From an uncultured Bacteroidales bacterium (GTDB lineage Bacteria > Bacteroidota > Bacteroidia > Bacteroidales > Bacteroidaceae), in contig CACYYM010000019.1 in the NCBI GenBank assembly GCA_902778625.1, positions 23,588 through 87,587 of the forward strand: 64,000 nucleotides of DNA, given 5' to 3'. Every line of letters begins with the position of its first letter. The first letter of the stretch is position 1. Made by a program: the position numbers and the translations under genes. The notes beneath the pieces are model-generated. The model saw only the letters and a program-made list of their open reading frames with translations, was not told where the DNA came from and searched no databases. Shown here piece after piece: positions 34,824-44,295 of the stretch.

Positions 34824-37052
34824 TTATTTCAGCGTGAACTTGGCTTTGCAGGTTAGGCGGTCGCTGGCATCGCCGGCTTGAGCGATAAAATCGCCAGGCT
34901 CGGCTTTCCAGTTTTCGCTCGCTTCGTCCCAGAAGGATAGGGCACGCTTGTCGGTTTTTAGGGTGACGGACTTCGTTTCGCCAGGCTTGAGAGTTACCTT
35001 TTGGAAAGCTTTCAGCTCTTTAGCAGGACGATCCACGCTGCTTTTGACATCAGTTATGTAGAGCTGTACAACGTCGCTGCCTTCTATGCTGCCAGTGTTT
35101 GTGACATCAACCATAAAGGTCATGTTGCCATCGGCTGTGACAGTGCCCAAAGCTTTGAGGTTGCTTACTTTGAAGGTGGTGTAACTCAGTCCGTGACCGA
35201 AGGCGAAGGTAGGTTTCAGCTTGTGCTTGTCCGTCCAGCGATAGCCGACGTAGATGCCTTCCTTGTACTCTTCGTCTATTACTTTTTTGCCCTCGCGCCA
35301 AATGCCTGGGAAAGCGGCTTCGCCAAAGCTGTGGGCACCGACTTGACCAAGGTTCTCGTACCATGTAAAGGGCAGGTGTCCACTCGGATTGATCTTGCCG
35401 AGTAGCACGTCGGCCAGCCCGATGCCAGCTTCGCTTCCGAGGAACCAGCCCTGCACGATGGCAGGCACTTGCTTCCGCCAAGGCATACTGACGGCGTTGC
35501 CGCTGATGTTGACGTAGATGGTGTTCTTGTTGACGGCAGCAATGGCCGTGATGAGCTTGTCTTGATTGTAGGGCAGGTCCATCGTCTTGCGGTCGTGGCC
35601 CTCGCAATCCTGATAGTCGCTCTTGTTCAGTCCGCCGAAAATGATGACGTAGTCCGCTGTCTTTGCCTTCTCAACGGCTTCGGCAATCAAGACTTCTGGA
35701 CTTCGGTCGTCCTTCAGATCCTGACCAGTCGAGACACCGTTGTAGTTGCCGCTAACGTCGCCAACGTAGCCTCGGGCATAGTCGATTGGAGCACCCAATC
35801 TCATCTGAAGACCTTGCAGGGGACTGATTTCGTGCTGAGCCTTGAGCGAGCTTGAGCCGCCGCCGACGGTCATCATCTTGATGGCATTCTCGCCCACCAC
35901 AAGTATCTTCTTGCCTTGTGGCTTAATGGGCAGGACGTTTCCTTCATTCTGCAGCAATACGATTCCCTCAGCGGCAACCCGTTGCGCCACTTCGTAATGG
36001 CTTTCGCTGCAAAGGAAGCCGTAGGGGCGCTGCTTGTTCATCGTCGTCCGGAAAAAGAGACGCAGCACTCGGCGCACCTTCTCGTCGAGTTCCTTTGTAG
36101 TGTATTTGCCTTCGAGAATTGCCTTCTGATATTGCTTTGAGAGGAAGTAGTTGTCGTAAGCATTTGTCGCGCCCATGGTCAAACCATCCGTCCAAGTGCC
36201 GAACTCCATGTCGAGCCCGTTCTTGACGGCTTGGTCAAGGTCGTGAGCACCGCCCCAATCGCTGACGAGCACGCCGTCGAAGCCCCAGTCATGTTTCAGT
36301 ATCTTGTTGAGCGTGTACTGATTGTGGCAGTTGTGCTCGTCCTTATAGAGGTTGTAGGCGCCCATCACTCCCCACGCTTTGCCTTCCTTCACTGCTGCCT
36401 CGAAGCCCGGCAGATAGATTTCGTGCAAGGCTCGGTCGCTGATGATGACGTTCACTTGATGGCGATATTCCTCGTCGTTGTTCAGGCAGTAATGTTTCAC
36501 GCAACTCGCCACGCCGCAGCTCTGCAAGCCTTGAACGTAAGGCACAACTATTTGGGATGTCAGGTAAGGGTCTTCGCCCATGTACTCGAAGTTGCGGCCT
36601 CCGAGAGGCGTGCGGTAGATGTTTACACCTGGCCCTAGAATCATGCCTTTGCCGCGATACAAAGCTTCTTCGCCCAAGGCGTGACCATAGGCCTTGGCTG
36701 CATCGGGGTTCCAAGTCGCTGCAAGACAGGTGAGGGCAGGGAAAGCGACACAGGAGTCGTTGGTCTGTCCAGCTTGTTCCCATTCGTCCCAAAGCACATC
36801 AGGGCGCACACCGTGAGGTCCGTCGTCCGTCCAAAAATCGGGCATTCCGAGTCGCTTTACGCCAGCACTCGAGAACTTGCTTTGTGCATGTATCACGTCA
36901 ATTTTCTCGGCAAGCGTCATTCGCTTTAGGGCATCTTCCACACGGGCTTCGATGTCCTTCGACGGGTCGAGATAAACGGGAGTCTGTGCATGAAGGGCAG
37001 ACAAAGGACAACAGACGACAGACAATATTATAACGACGAGTTTGTGTTTCAT
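34824..37052 (-). CDS. Beta-glucosidase-type enzyme, GH3
   Basis: 742 residues with a signal peptide (MKHKLVVIILSVVCCPLSALHA). It has the GH3 barrel with K186-H187 and the catalytic Asp265 in VLVSDWGG, the sandwich domain, and a C-terminal fibronectin-III-like domain (FGHGLSYTTF onward). It hydrolyses terminal beta-linked sugars, probably in the periplasm. It converges on GH78, 13 bases apart, and is followed upstream by fmt (18-base gap), with which it may share a transcript. Confidence 0.92.
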   Translation of the reverse strand: MKHKLVVIILSVVCCPLSALHAQTPVYLDPSKDIEARVEDALKRMTLAEKIDVIHAQSKFSSAGVKRLGMPDFWTDDGPHGVRPDVLWDEWEQAGQTNDSCVAFPALTCLAATWNPDAAKAYGHALGEEALYRGKGMILGPGVNIYRTPLGGRNFEYMGEDPYLTSQIVVPYVQGLQSCGVASCVKHYCLNNDEEYRHQVNVIISDRALHEIYLPGFEAAVKEGKAWGVMGAYNLYKDEHNCHNQYTLNKILKHDWGFDGVLVSDWGGAHDLDQAVKNGLDMEFGTWTDGLTMGATNAYDNYFLSKQYQKAILEGKYTTKELDEKVRRVLRLFFRTTMNKQRPYGFLCSESHYEVAQRVAAEGIVLLQNEGNVLPIKPQGKKILVVGENAIKMMTVGGGSSSLKAQHEISPLQGLQMRLGAPIDYARGYVGDVSGNYNGVSTGQDLKDDRSPEVLIAEAVEKAKTADYVIIFGGLNKSDYQDCEGHDRKTMDLPYNQDKLITAIAAVNKNTIYVNISGNAVSMPWRKQVPAIVQGWFLGSEAGIGLADVLLGKINPSGHLPFTWYENLGQVGAHSFGEAAFPGIWREGKKVIDEEYKEGIYVGYRWTDKHKLKPTFAFGHGLSYTTFKVSNLKALGTVTADGNMTFMVDVTNTGSIEGSDVVQLYITDVKSSVDRPAKELKAFQKVTLKPGETKSVTLKTDKRALSFWDEASENWKAEPGDFIAQAGDASDRLTCKAKFTLK

Positions 37053-37070
37053 ATTCTTTTTTCTTTTAAC

Positions 37071-37976
37071 TTAATCTCTTATTATTTCAACCTTTGTGCC
37101 GCGAAGCAAGTCGGCAACGGGCATGCGCTTCTTTCCTGCAAGCTGTACTTCATCAATTGAGAGATAACCATCTGGGAATGAGAATTGCAAGAGTCCTGCT
37201 CCTTTTGATGTTTTAAAGACTTTCATCTCTGTTTCCTTGCCGTTGGCAACGACGCGTGTCCACGCAGCAGGGTAGGGGCTGAGACCTCGAATGAAGTTGT
37301 ATGCGCTTTCGACAGTATGCTCATTCCAACGTATCTGGCAGGTGTTCTTGAAGATTTTGGGAGCTGGTCGCAAGGGTTCGTCCGTTATGAATTGGCTTTG
37401 GTCGGTGGCTTTTGCCTGACCGCTTTCGATGAGTCGAACCGTCTTTATGACCAACTCGGCACCTTGAATCATGAGCTTGTCGTGTATGTCTTCGGCACAA
37501 TCTTCCTCGGCAATCGGTGTTCGTTCCTGCAAGATGATGCGACCCGTATCGATTTGTTCGTCGAGGAAGAACGTCGTGATGCCTGTCTCTTTGTCGCCGT
37601 TGATAATTGCCCAGTTGATAGGGGCTGCACCTCGATACTGGGGTAGGAGGGCGGCGTGCAGATTGAAAGTGCCGAGCGGTGGCAAAGCCCACACCACTTC
37701 TGGGAGCATTCGGAATGCAACAACTATCTGCAAGTCGGGTTTCAACGCCTTTAATTCTTCAAGGAAAGCTTCGTCGCGAAGTTTCTCAGGCTGCAGGACA
37801 GGAATGCCTTTCTCGAGCGCAAACTTCTTGACTGGACTGCTTTGCAAGACGTCGTGGTGGCGGCCGATGGCTTTGTCGGGCATAGTTACGACGCCGACCA
37901 CATTGCAGCCCTCTTCAATAAGGCGTTTGAGAGACTGCACCGCAAAGTCGGGCGTGCCCATGAAAACGATTCTCAT
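37071..37976 (-). CDS. fmt: Methionyl-tRNA formyltransferase
   Basis: 301 residues, slightly short but complete. N-terminal formyltransferase domain with MRIVFMGTPDFAV, the HAALLPQYRGAAPINWAI catalytic/folate motif and DTGRIILQ; C-terminal OB-like tRNA domain from about 205. It formylates initiator Met-tRNA in the cytoplasm. It lies 22 bases downstream of the DUF1080 gene and 18 bases upstream of GH3. Confidence 0.96.
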   Translation of the reverse strand: MRIVFMGTPDFAVQSLKRLIEEGCNVVGVVTMPDKAIGRHHDVLQSSPVKKFALEKGIPVLQPEKLRDEAFLEELKALKPDLQIVVAFRMLPEVVWALPPLGTFNLHAALLPQYRGAAPINWAIINGDKETGITTFFLDEQIDTGRIILQERTPIAEEDCAEDIHDKLMIQGAELVIKTVRLIESGQAKATDQSQFITDEPLRPAPKIFKNTCQIRWNEHTVESAYNFIRGLSPYPAAWTRVVANGKETEMKVFKTSKGAGLLQFSFPDGYLSIDEVQLAGKKRMPVADLLRGTKVEIIRD

Positions 37977-37998
37977 TAGACAATTTACAATTTGATAA

Positions 37999-38994
37999 TT
38001 ACAACTCCTTCACGTAAATGTTTCTGAAGTAGCAGCGGCTGCCGTGAGCCTGCATTTCAATCTGTTCTTTGGGGAAGATGGGCAGTTTTCGGTCCCAGTA
38101 GTTCTCGAGAACAACGTCGTCGACCACTTTTACGCCATTCAGGAAGACAGTCACTTTCTCGCCTTTCATGATGATGCGGAATGTGTTCCATTCGCCCAGC
38201 TTATTATCCTCGACGCTTGTCGGTGTGCTGGGGTTCTTCTGGTTGTTGTATAGACCGCCTGAGCCGACTTGAGCTCCAACGTTTGTGCGACGGATGTCCC
38301 ATATCTGTACTTGTGGTGCGCCACGCAGATAAACGCCAGCATCAGGCTCGTTGCCGTTCGGATCGAGACGCCAGTCGACGAGCAATTCGAAATCGGCATA
38401 GTCCTTGACCGTGCAGAGGTTGTCCCAGCCATGACCGATGTAAACCAGTTCGCCGTTTTCGACAATCCAGTCCTTCTTCATCAGTTCGTCGGCTTTTGCT
38501 TGGGCTTGAGCGAGCTCTTCGCTGCTCATCTTGGCGCGTTTAATCGGGTTCTCGACGAGGCCCTTCCAGCCTTCGAGGTCTTTGCCGTTGAAGAGGCAGA
38601 CGAAGCCTTCCTCGTTCTTGTCGGCAGCCTTGAGCCATGCCTTTGCTTCGTTTCTTTGGCTAAGTTTGAGCAGGGGCAGGATGGACTGGAGCGTCTGGCG
38701 CGTCTCGGTACCGTTGTACTCGGGATGAACGGCGAGAATCGTCCAAATCGTCTGTGCGGCTGTGTATGCCAGCGGTTCGTATTTGAGTTGTGTAGTGGCG
38801 AAGGTGAGCGCCTGATAGGTGCCAGTGGTTGCCATCAGCTTCAGGGCTGCTTCACGTTGTTTCATGTCGCTAGTCTGCTCGATGATGTGGCGCAGATAAA
38901 TCGTTTGGTTCTCGGGCGTGAGATACCCCGTTGCTCTGCCTGTAAAGGGGGCAGCAAGGAGCAACAGAACGGATATGATAAGTTTCGATTTCAT
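37999..38994 (-). CDS. DUF1080 (3-keto-disaccharide hydrolase-like) secreted protein
   Basis: 331 residues with a signal peptide (MKSKLIISVLLLLAAPFTGRA). The N-terminal ~120 residues are helical and HEAT-like. The rest is a DUF1080 beta-sandwich (FVCLFNGKDLEGWKGL, FELLVDWRL, GVYLRGAPQVQIWD, YFRNIYVKEL). Some DUF1080 proteins cleave 3-keto-glycosides. The context next to GH3 fits a glycoside role, but substrate is unknown. Confidence 0.88.
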   Translation of the reverse strand: MKSKLIISVLLLLAAPFTGRATGYLTPENQTIYLRHIIEQTSDMKQREAALKLMATTGTYQALTFATTQLKYEPLAYTAAQTIWTILAVHPEYNGTETRQTLQSILPLLKLSQRNEAKAWLKAADKNEEGFVCLFNGKDLEGWKGLVENPIKRAKMSSEELAQAQAKADELMKKDWIVENGELVYIGHGWDNLCTVKDYADFELLVDWRLDPNGNEPDAGVYLRGAPQVQIWDIRRTNVGAQVGSGGLYNNQKNPSTPTSVEDNKLGEWNTFRIIMKGEKVTVFLNGVKVVDDVVLENYWDRKLPIFPKEQIEMQAHGSRCYFRNIYVKEL

Positions 38995-39013
38995 GACTAT
39001 ATTAGTTTAAGGG

Positions 39014-39048
39014 TAAAAAAAGCCTCTCCTTAGGTTGGGAGAGGTTTT
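39014..39048 (-). terminator. Terminator between mce and the DUF1080 gene
   Basis: CCTCTCC (39023-39029) pairs with GGAGAGG (39038-39044). The minus strand continues into a run of seven Ts, so it ends transcription of mce. Confidence 0.85.
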
Positions 39049-39062
39049 GGAAGAGTTTGCAA

Positions 39063-39467
39063 TTATTCCTCACAGAGTTCGGTCAGGATGCCACAAGTGC
39101 TCTTCGGGTGCAGGAAGGCGATGTGGAGGCCGTCGGCACCGTTACGGGGAGCCTTGTCGATGAGACGGATGCCCTTCTCGTCGCACATGGCGAGTGCTTC
39201 GCTCACGCCGTCTTCCACCTTGAACGCAACGTGGTGAACGCCACGTCCGCCGTTGTCGAGGAACTTCTGAACGGTGCTTTCGGGGCATGTGGGCTCGAGG
39301 AGTTCGAGTTTCACCTCGCCGACTTTCAGAAAAGCGGTCTTGACCTTCTGGTCTTCTACAACTTCAGTTTTGTACACTTCCAGTCCGAGGACGTCGCGGA
39401 AGTAGGGCAGTACCTCGTCGATGCTCTGCACCGCGATGCCCAGATGTTCAATGCGTGAAATCTTCAT
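39063..39467 (-). CDS. mce: Methylmalonyl-CoA epimerase
   Basis: 134 residues, normal length. Vicinal-oxygen-chelate fold with metal ligands in IEHLGIAV (His) and VHHVAFKVED. It interconverts the epimers of methylmalonyl-CoA in the succinate-propionate pathway, common in this order. The methylmalonyl-CoA decarboxylase genes that often follow it are absent. Confidence 0.94.
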   Translation of the reverse strand: MKISRIEHLGIAVQSIDEVLPYFRDVLGLEVYKTEVVEDQKVKTAFLKVGEVKLELLEPTCPESTVQKFLDNGGRGVHHVAFKVEDGVSEALAMCDEKGIRLIDKAPRNGADGLHIAFLHPKSTCGILTELCEE

Positions 39468-39519
39468 GTCTTGATGAGTTTTTGATTTGATTGGTTTTTG
39501 TGTTTATTGAAAAGCACTG

Positions 39520-39550
39520 CAAAGGTACAATAAACAATTCAAAATTCAAA
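39520..39550 (-). promoter_or_regulatory. Promoter of mce
   Basis: On the minus strand TTTG (39547-39550), 19 bases, TACCTTTG (39520-39527). Confidence 0.78.
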
Positions 39551-39660
39551 ATAGAAGATTGAAAATTTTTGCATAGGGTATGTGAAATTGTTAATTTATG
39601 AAATTGTCAATTTGTCGGGAGGGGTGGCGTTTTACTTCCTTTTTGCTATTATTGCACACG

Positions 39661-39817
39661 TTTCGAAGTGGCGAAAAATGTGTCTGAAAACGTCGAGTTT
39701 GTCATCACTGTAGGCGAGGCTTCCAAACGCCGCACGCGGAAATTGCAATCCTCGCGTGCGGCGTTTGATTTTTCGCCTGCGGAAATGTGTAGATTCCATA
39801 CGTAGAAAAGTGTGCAA
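39661..39817. repeat. 22-bp tandem array F (partly degenerate)
   Basis: Units start at 39730, 39752, 39774 and 39796 with cores CGCACGCGG, CGCGTGCGGCG, CGCCTGCGG and CATACGTAG. Degenerate units in the same register can be traced back to 39661. It occupies the gap between the mce promoter and recG; an ORF across it is not a gene. Confidence 0.78.
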
Positions 39818-40070
39818 AAAAGCAATATAATGGCCTGTTTTGCAATGTCGGGATGGCAATTTTACGGTTTGCGGTTCTTGGTCTGTAATTTGAGGAGAAA
39901 AAAGTCGCCTGTGAATCAGTTGGTTACAAAGTTCTCGCTTTCTCGGCGCGTCAAAACAGAAAAACGTCTCAAACCTTAGGTGAGAGCATTTGAACCGATT
40001 CTGGGACGATTGCTGAAATTGCGCATGTAAGCACAACGGCGTTTTTGCTTACATTTTGTAAATTGGGAAA
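39818..40070. other. Intergenic stretch downstream of recG
   Basis: Little of note except ATGTAAGCA (40025-40033) facing TGCTTACAT (40046-40054), a 9-bp-stem hairpin just after the recG stop. It may end recG transcription, although the minus strand has no U-run. Confidence 0.45.
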
Positions 40071-42167
40071 TTATGAGATTTGGCTCCAGTCGCGATGCTC
40101 TTTTCTGAGCTCTTGTAGGTGGCGGCGAAGCAATGCATTGTCGGTAGCTGCAAGTTCGGGGTCGGCATCGAGCACAAACGTAGCCGTGTCGCGTGCGAGC
40201 TGTACCAATTGGCCGTCGCGACCGAGGTTGGCAAGTCTTAGATTAAAGGCGATTCCGCTTTGTTGCGTCCCCTCCAAATCGCCTGGACCGCGTAGTTTCA
40301 GGTCGGCTTCTGCAATCTCGAAACCATCGTTCGTTTCCGTCATGATTTGCAGGCGTTTGCGCGTCTCGGCGGAGAGCTTGAAGTTCGAGACAAGGATGCA
40401 ATACGACTGCTCTGCGCCCCTGCCCACTCTTCCTCTCAATTGATGTAACTGCGAAAGCCCGAACCGTTCGGCGTTCTGTATGATCATCACCGAAGCGTTC
40501 GGCACGTTCACGCCCACCTCGATGACGGTGGTCGCTACCAATATCTGCGTTTCGCCCGATACGAACTTCTGCATCTCTTCGTCCTTTTCGCTTGGTTTCA
40601 TCTTGCCGTGCACCATGCTGATTTTGTACTGCGGGAACACCTCTTTGAGGTGCACGAACTCATCCTGTACGTTCTTCAGGTCGAGCTTTTCGCTTTCCTT
40701 CACGAGCGGATAGACGAAATATACCTGATGCCCCGCCTCAATCTCGCGAACGACGCCGCGATAGAGCTGCTCGGGCTGGTTGTCATAAATGTGTATCGTG
40801 CGTACAGGCTTGCGACCGGGTGGGAGTTCGTCGATAACAGAGACGTCGAGGTCGCCGTAAACCGTCATGGCAAGTGTGCGTGGAATGGGCGTGGCTGTCA
40901 TGACGAGGACGTGAGGGGACACCTCGCTCTTGCTCCACAACTTCGCTCTTTGTGCCACACCGAAGCGATGCTGTTCGTCAATGATGACCAAGCCAAGGTT
41001 GCGGAACTGCACATTGTCCTCGATGACTGCGTGCGTCCCAATAAGGATGTCTATGCTGCCGTTGAGCAGTCCGACTTCGATTGCGGCACGTTTTTTCCCC
41101 TTAATGTTCCCCGTTAATAACTCGACACGAACAGGCATATTTTTCAGGAAGTTACGGAACGTTTGCAAGTGCTGCTCGGCAAGTATCTCTGTCGGTGCCA
41201 TGATGCAGGTTTGGCAGCCGTTGTCGATGGCAATGAGCATCACCATGAGTGCTACGAGCGTCTTGCCGCTGCCGACGTCCCCTTGCAGCAGTCTGTTCAT
41301 CTGCCGGCCGCTCTTCATGTCGGCATGCATCTCGCGGATGACACGTTTCTGTGCTTCCGTCAGCGGAAATGGCAAGTACTTGTGGAAGAAAGTGTTGAAT
41401 GCCTCGCCGACACGCGTGAAGCGTTGTCCCACGCGTTCCTGTTGTCGCTTGCGGGCATAGGACATGATGACGAGCTGGATGAAGAACAATTCCTCGAATT
41501 TCAGCCGCATGTTGGCAGCAGCAAGCTCGTCGGCTGTGCTTGGATAGTGTGCAGCTCGAAGTGCTTTATCAAGTGGCATAAGATGCAGCCGTTCAGTGAG
41601 ATACTGCGGCAGCGTTTCAGGAATTGTGAAGGCGAGTTTGCAGAAGAGGGAACTCGTGAAGTTTTCCAGCGAGCGCGACGTCATGCCTGCCTTCTTCATG
41701 CGCTCCGTCGTGGAGTAATAGGGCTGCATGCTCATTTTACTGAGCGTCATCGATTCGGGTTTGTCGAGGTCTGGATGAATGACGCTCAATCGCCCTCCAT
41801 ATAAGCCCGGACGGCCGAAAAGGATATAGTCCTTGCGTACCTTTACACTCTGCTTTATGTATTTGATGCCATGAAACCACGTAACGTCGAGGAACATGTC
41901 GCCATCCCAGAAATGCCCAGTTAGACGATGCTTCCGCCCTTGCCCTGCCTCTTCGAAGCTGAGGAACTGTCCCTTGACTTGCACGAAAGGCATGTCGGTC
42001 GTCAGTTCGCTGATTTTGTATAGACGGCTGCGGTCGATGTGCTTGTATGGAAAGGTGTACAGAAGGTCGCGCCAGGTCTTGATGCCCAGTTCGGCTTCCA
42101 ACAACTTCGCCCTCGATGGCCCGATGCCTGGAAGGTAATTGATAGGAGTGCTCAACTCATCGTACAT
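40071..42167 (-). CDS. recG: ATP-dependent DNA helicase RecG
   Basis: 698 residues, standard length. It has an N-terminal wedge domain with an OB fold, Walker A GDVGSGKT, the DEQHRFG box, and the C-terminal RecG-type helicase motif with QLRGRVGRG. It remodels stalled forks and Holliday junctions. It follows ispD by 15 bases and is probably in the same transcript. Confidence 0.96.
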   Translation of the reverse strand: MYDELSTPINYLPGIGPSRAKLLEAELGIKTWRDLLYTFPYKHIDRSRLYKISELTTDMPFVQVKGQFLSFEEAGQGRKHRLTGHFWDGDMFLDVTWFHGIKYIKQSVKVRKDYILFGRPGLYGGRLSVIHPDLDKPESMTLSKMSMQPYYSTTERMKKAGMTSRSLENFTSSLFCKLAFTIPETLPQYLTERLHLMPLDKALRAAHYPSTADELAAANMRLKFEELFFIQLVIMSYARKRQQERVGQRFTRVGEAFNTFFHKYLPFPLTEAQKRVIREMHADMKSGRQMNRLLQGDVGSGKTLVALMVMLIAIDNGCQTCIMAPTEILAEQHLQTFRNFLKNMPVRVELLTGNIKGKKRAAIEVGLLNGSIDILIGTHAVIEDNVQFRNLGLVIIDEQHRFGVAQRAKLWSKSEVSPHVLVMTATPIPRTLAMTVYGDLDVSVIDELPPGRKPVRTIHIYDNQPEQLYRGVVREIEAGHQVYFVYPLVKESEKLDLKNVQDEFVHLKEVFPQYKISMVHGKMKPSEKDEEMQKFVSGETQILVATTVIEVGVNVPNASVMIIQNAERFGLSQLHQLRGRVGRGAEQSYCILVSNFKLSAETRKRLQIMTETNDGFEIAEADLKLRGPGDLEGTQQSGIAFNLRLANLGRDGQLVQLARDTATFVLDADPELAATDNALLRRHLQELRKEHRDWSQIS

Positions 42168-42182
42168 CTTCCTTCTTACATC

Positions 42183-42842
42183 TTACATATTACATAATTT
42201 CAGGTCGCTTTGCGTGGTGAGTTTGATGTTTTCGCGGTTTCCCTCAACCATTGTTATTTCCTTCCCAAAGGCTTCGACGACAGAGGCATCGTCGGTGAAG
42301 AATTCCGAATAAGGTTGTCGGTAGGCTTCCTTCAGCAAGGCAAGCGGGAAGGTTTGTGGCGTCTGAACAAGACGATAATCGTCGCGAGGTCGCGTGATGC
42401 TCTTGCCGTCTGGAAGGATTTGCCGAACTGTCTCGACGACTGGCACGACCGGCACAACGGCTTTTCCTTCGCTTGCCGCTGCAAAGCAACGTTGTATGGT
42501 TTCTCTCGAAACGAAAGGACGCACGCCATCGTGCACGCCAACCACTGCATCCTCATTATCTGGAAGAAGTGCCAAGCCGTTCTTGACACTGTGGAAGCGC
42601 GTTTCGCCACCAGTAGCAATCAGTTCCGGCGAAAGGAAACTGTAGTCTTTGCAAAGCTTTTGCCAGTAGGCATGTTGCTCGGCAGGCAATACAAGCACAA
42701 TCTCGACATCGAACGCCCGACGGAATGCCTCGATGGTGTGCATCAATACAGGTTTCCCGCCAATTGGCAGAAACTGCTTTGGCACGTCTCCGCCCATACG
42801 AAGTCCTTTGCCACCTGCAACGATGATAACGTATTTGTTCAC
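42183..42842 (-). CDS. ispD: 2-C-methyl-D-erythritol 4-phosphate cytidylyltransferase
   Basis: 219 residues. Nucleotidyltransferase signature [17 protein letters not shown] at the N-terminus, [10 protein letters not shown], and a C-terminal [11 protein letters not shown] block. It makes CDP-ME in the non-mevalonate isoprenoid pathway. The start overlaps the end of the DJ-1 gene by 4 bases (ATGA), so the two are coupled. Confidence 0.95.
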   Translation of the reverse strand: MNKYVIIVAGGKGLRMGGDVPKQFLPIGGKPVLMHTIEAFRRAFDVEIVLVLPAEQHAYWQKLCKDYSFLSPELIATGGETRFHSVKNGLALLPDNEDAVVGVHDGVRPFVSRETIQRCFAAASEGKAVVPVVPVVETVRQILPDGKSITRPRDDYRLVQTPQTFPLALLKEAYRQPYSEFFTDDASVVEAFGKEITMVEGNRENIKLTTQSDLKLCNM

Positions 42843-43396
42843 TTTTCAGTCAATTCTTTATATATCATGCCTTGACGCAAAGGCAGGGAAGCACCTTCGC
42901 CTAGGAAGTAATCGACGATGGTGTAGCCGAACTCGAAAGCGGCTGCCGGGCCTTTTCCTGTGATGATGTTGCCGTCTTGCTCAACGATTGCGGCAGTGTA
43001 GTTGGCCCCTCTTAGCTCGGGATCAACGCCCGGATAGCAAGTGGCTAGACGTCCTTTGAGCAAACCCAGATGCCCGAACACGAGCGGAGCGGCACAAATG
43101 GCAGCAATGGCACCGCCTGTCTCGAAATGTTGCTTGATGGCTCTCGTCAGAGGTTGGCATGCATCGAGATTTGTAGAACCGGGTAGTCCACCGGGTAAGA
43201 CAAGCATCTCTGCTTTCCCAAAATCAACCTCTTGGAGCAGGATATCGCTGGTAATGCCAACGCCGTGAGCGCTCATAACAACGCGTTCGCCTGTAATGGA
43301 AACTGTCTGCACCTTCAATCCGGCACGACGCATGATATCGACCGGTGCAATGGCTTCGATATCCTCGAAACCGGTAGCTAAAAAGACATAAATCAT
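42839..43396 (-). CDS. DJ-1/PfpI family protein
   Basis: 185 residues. Nucleophile-elbow Cys101 in AAICAAP and conserved acidic E11 nearby in [13 protein letters not shown] are typical of the DJ-1/YajL branch: redox-sensing, chaperone or glyoxalase/deglycase-like activities are reported in the family. First gene of the DJ-1-ispD-recG transcript. Confidence 0.92.
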   Translation of the reverse strand: MIYVFLATGFEDIEAIAPVDIMRRAGLKVQTVSITGERVVMSAHGVGITSDILLQEVDFGKAEMLVLPGGLPGSTNLDACQPLTRAIKQHFETGGAIAAICAAPLVFGHLGLLKGRLATCYPGVDPELRGANYTAAIVEQDGNIITGKGPAAAFEFGYTIVDYFLGEGASLPLRQGMIYKELTEK

Positions 43397-43425
43397 ACCT
43401 TTTATATTTATTAGGGGTTACTGTG

Positions 43426-43456
43426 TTGCAAAGTTAAGGATTTTTTCCTAACTTTG
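43426..43456. promoter_or_regulatory. Interlocked divergent promoters for DJ-1 and nadK
   Basis: Rightward: TTG (43426-43428), 20 bases, TAACTTTG (43449-43456) for nadK. Leftward: TAACTTTG on the minus strand (43429-43436) for the DJ-1 gene. The two polymerases would occupy overlapping DNA. Confidence 0.65.
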
Positions 43457-43478
43457 CCACCCTAAAGCGAATTTATTT

Positions 43479-44291
43479 ATGGAAAAGGCAAAAAGTTGTG
43501 CAATCTTCTGGAATACTTTCAAGCAGAAGCCGTGCGATGCAGATAAACTTTTCGACGCATTGACCGCCCACGACATCATTGTTACGGACGATGTTTCCGA
43601 AGCCGATTTTGCGGTTAGCATGGGTGGCGACGGTACGTTCCTTACGACTGCAATGCGGGTAGGAGAGAAGCAAATTCCCATCCTTGGCATCAATACCGGT
43701 CGCTTGGGTTTCCTTGCAGACTTTTCCCTCGACGACATTGCTCTAACACTCGACAGATATATTGCCGGAGGACTTCGTACGGAACGCCTTAATGTCCTTC
43801 AGGTCGAGAGTTCAGAAGGGAAGATGCAAGGCTATCCTTTTGCCCTCAATGAGGTGGCTGTCCTGAAGCGCGACAATAGCAGCATGATAAGCATTCGCGT
43901 TGACCTCGATGGCGAATACCTTACCACCTATCAAGCCGACGGACTTATCGTCAACACCCCGACCGGCAGCACGGGTTATGCCTTGAGCGTTGGCGGTCCT
44001 GTCATGTTGCCAGGAAGCCAGAACATCGGACTTGTGCCTGTCGCGCCTCACGGACTGACCGTCCGCCCGTTGATGCTTCCCGACGACATCACGATAACGT
44101 TGACCGTCGAGAGTCGCAGCCACAACTTTCTTGTTGCCATTGACGGACGAAGCGAGTCGTGCCAAGAGACAGTTGAGCTCACCATCCGTAAGGCTCCCTA
44201 TCAAGTTCTTGTGCTGAAACGACCCGAGACGTCCTTCCTGCATACTTTACGAAGCAAGCTTCTTTGGGGCAGCGACACAAGAAACCGTTAG
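43479..44291 (+). CDS. nadK: NAD kinase
   Basis: 270 residues. GGDGT motif at 49-53, the NE pair in [11 protein letters not shown], and [11 protein letters not shown], all family hallmarks. Slightly short at the N-terminus against ~290 residues but complete. It phosphorylates NAD to NADP. The ABC transporter starts 4 bases later. Confidence 0.96.
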   Translation: MEKAKSCAIFWNTFKQKPCDADKLFDALTAHDIIVTDDVSEADFAVSMGGDGTFLTTAMRVGEKQIPILGINTGRLGFLADFSLDDIALTLDRYIAGGLRTERLNVLQVESSEGKMQGYPFALNEVAVLKRDNSSMISIRVDLDGEYLTTYQADGLIVNTPTGSTGYALSVGGPVMLPGSQNIGLVPVAPHGLTVRPLMLPDDITITLTVESRSHNFLVAIDGRSESCQETVELTIRKAPYQVLVLKRPETSFLHTLRSKLLWGSDTRNR

Positions 44292-44295
44292 CATT

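Noticed and set aside
39632..40036. 134-codon ORF between mce and recG
   Set aside because: It runs through repeat array F, has no sensible composition, no ribosome-binding site and no promoter.
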